From: Flavobacterium anseongense
GTDB taxonomy: Bacteria > Bacteroidota > Bacteroidia > Flavobacteriales > Flavobacteriaceae
Reading direction: 5' to 3'
Assembly (NCBI RefSeq): GCF_021608185.1
Contig: NZ_JAKIHN010000002.1
Span: 124,001 to 188,000 of the forward strand
Length of the DNA stretch: 64,000 bases
Shown: positions 63,573 to 64,000 of the stretch, piece by piece
How the letters are laid out: each line of letters starts with the position of its first letter
How positions within the stretch are numbered: position 1 is the first letter of the stretch
Made by a program: the position numbers and the translations under genes
The notes under the pieces: model-generated
What the model saw: only the letters and a program-made list of their open reading frames with translations
Databases searched by the model: none
Told to the model about the DNA's origin: nothing

Positions 63573-64000
63573 TTATGATTCGGGTTCAGCATCCAACAGC
63601 TGTTTTTCGAGTTTGAGCTTCTCGAGTGTAATATTGAGTTGCAGCAAAGCTCCCAATCCGTTTGTTTTTAGAGATTTAGTTGCTCTGCGGTTGATGACCC
63701 TCATCAGGTCAATAGCTTCTTCCCTTTTGAGAAGTTCTGGGTTTTGGCTAAGGAACTCGACTAACTGCAGCGCTTTCAGATTGTCATTGTATCGCTTTTC
63801 AATGGCTTTAATTTTTCGCTCAACAGTCTCGAGCTGGTACTCGTTTTCTTTACGCAGGCGCTCCAGTATATTTTGCTTTTGGGCATGCTGTTCGGCCATG
63901 CCGATGGTACTTGCTGCCGCTCCTTCACACATATACTTTATCATCGTCGACATTAAAAGGGTTGCATCCTTAGGCAGCTTTCTTTGACCTTTCCCATATT
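63573..64000 (-). CDS. Unrecognised coiled-coil protein (partial, runs off the right edge)
   Basis: The frame is open from the stop at 63573 to the right edge, giving at least 142 residues; the ATG at 63953 is internal, as the upstream codons (GKGQRKLPKDATLL) read on without a stop. It has mainly long helices (NILERLRKENEYQLETVERKIKAIEKRYNDNLKALQLVEFL, LQLNITLEKLKLEKQLL) with coiled-coil heptads. I do not recognise a family, and the N-terminus is missing. Confidence 0.6.
   Translation of the reverse strand, partial: YGKGQRKLPKDATLLMSTMIKYMCEGAAASTIGMAEQHAQKQNILERLRKENEYQLETVERKIKAIEKRYNDNLKALQLVEFLSQNPELLKREEAIDLMRVINRRATKSLKTNGLGALLQLNITLEKLKLEKQLLDAEPES

Noticed and set aside
63562..63987. 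Plus-strand open frame antisense to the right-edge gene
   Set aside because: Ser/Arg/Phe-rich composition is that of a reverse-strand shadow; the minus strand has clear heptads and a terminator arranged for it.
1..64000. tRNA, rRNA, CRISPR array, integrase or IS element
   Set aside because: I scanned for cloverleaf arms, conserved rRNA words, repeat-spacer arrays and transposase motifs and saw none; a dedicated tRNAscan or ISfinder search was not possible.

Overview
This is an AT-rich chromosomal window from a member of the Bacteroidota, most likely Flavobacterium or a close relative. The evidence is a C-terminal sorting domain of the type IX secretion system (FTPNGDGIND motif), two large TonB-dependent receptors, -7 promoter boxes of the form TAnnTTTG, weak Shine-Dalgarno sequences, many families typical of flavobacteria (DUF6452/DUF6048, DUF6095, DUF6146, DUF3810, LIC_10190), and intergenic repeats of a kind common in that genus. 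I found no rRNA, tRNA, CRISPR array, phage or transposase. Both ends cut a gene: an IcmF-type fused acyl-CoA mutase on the left and an unrecognised coiled-coil protein on the right.

Layout. 1-4.6 kb: icmF (partial), purU, a DUF4197 protein, a BtuF-like metal/cobalamin-binding protein and pyrF. 4.8-7.6 kb: a signalling operon of AraC-type regulator, single-domain response regulator and CHASE3/PAS histidine kinase. 7.8-10.3 kb: small envelope proteins and prfA. 10.4-13.3 kb: a TonB-dependent siderophore receptor with a PepSY membrane protein (iron uptake). 13.3-20.7 kb: pepD, DUF3810, Smr/MutS2-like protein, DUF5362, ornithine aminotransferase, DUF1003, OsmC, DUF1697. 20.8-29.1 kb: rlmD with DUF6452/DUF6048, a NYN/LOTUS protein, a TlpA-like thioredoxin, two methyltransferases and a ZIP transporter. 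29.1-33.3 kb: murQ with a tightly packed chain of small proteins, then TerC. 33.5-34.6 kb: a cation/proton antiporter that looks more AT-rich than its surroundings. 34.7-39.3 kb: topoisomerase IV parE-parC. 39.5-50.1 kb: beta-barrel protein, ychF, second TonB receptor, ferredoxin, LuxC-type acyl-CoA reductase and a large T9SS cargo protein. 50.4-52.6 kb: serC and serA (serine synthesis). 52.7-57.4 kb: folE, a LolD-like ATPase, a large membrane protein and a TIGR02757 protein. 57.6-63.5 kb: a DUF1624 membrane acyltransferase, then an ABC ATPase and a 1214-residue fusion of ABC permease and M1 metallopeptidase.

Most genes are housekeeping. The unusual signal is between them. At least a dozen different intergenic repeat families occur, many built from short iterated words arranged as inverted repeats. 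A hairpin of about 24 nt recurs directly in front of three unrelated start codons (16.75, 37.46 and 51.60 kb). A 33-bp perfect palindrome lies at 20.13 kb. Next to the ABC/M1 pair, at 63.5 kb, is a fossil of the last 11 codons of a second DUF1624 gene that differs from the intact copy only at synonymous positions. I did not find an obvious defence system, secondary-metabolite cluster or mobile element.
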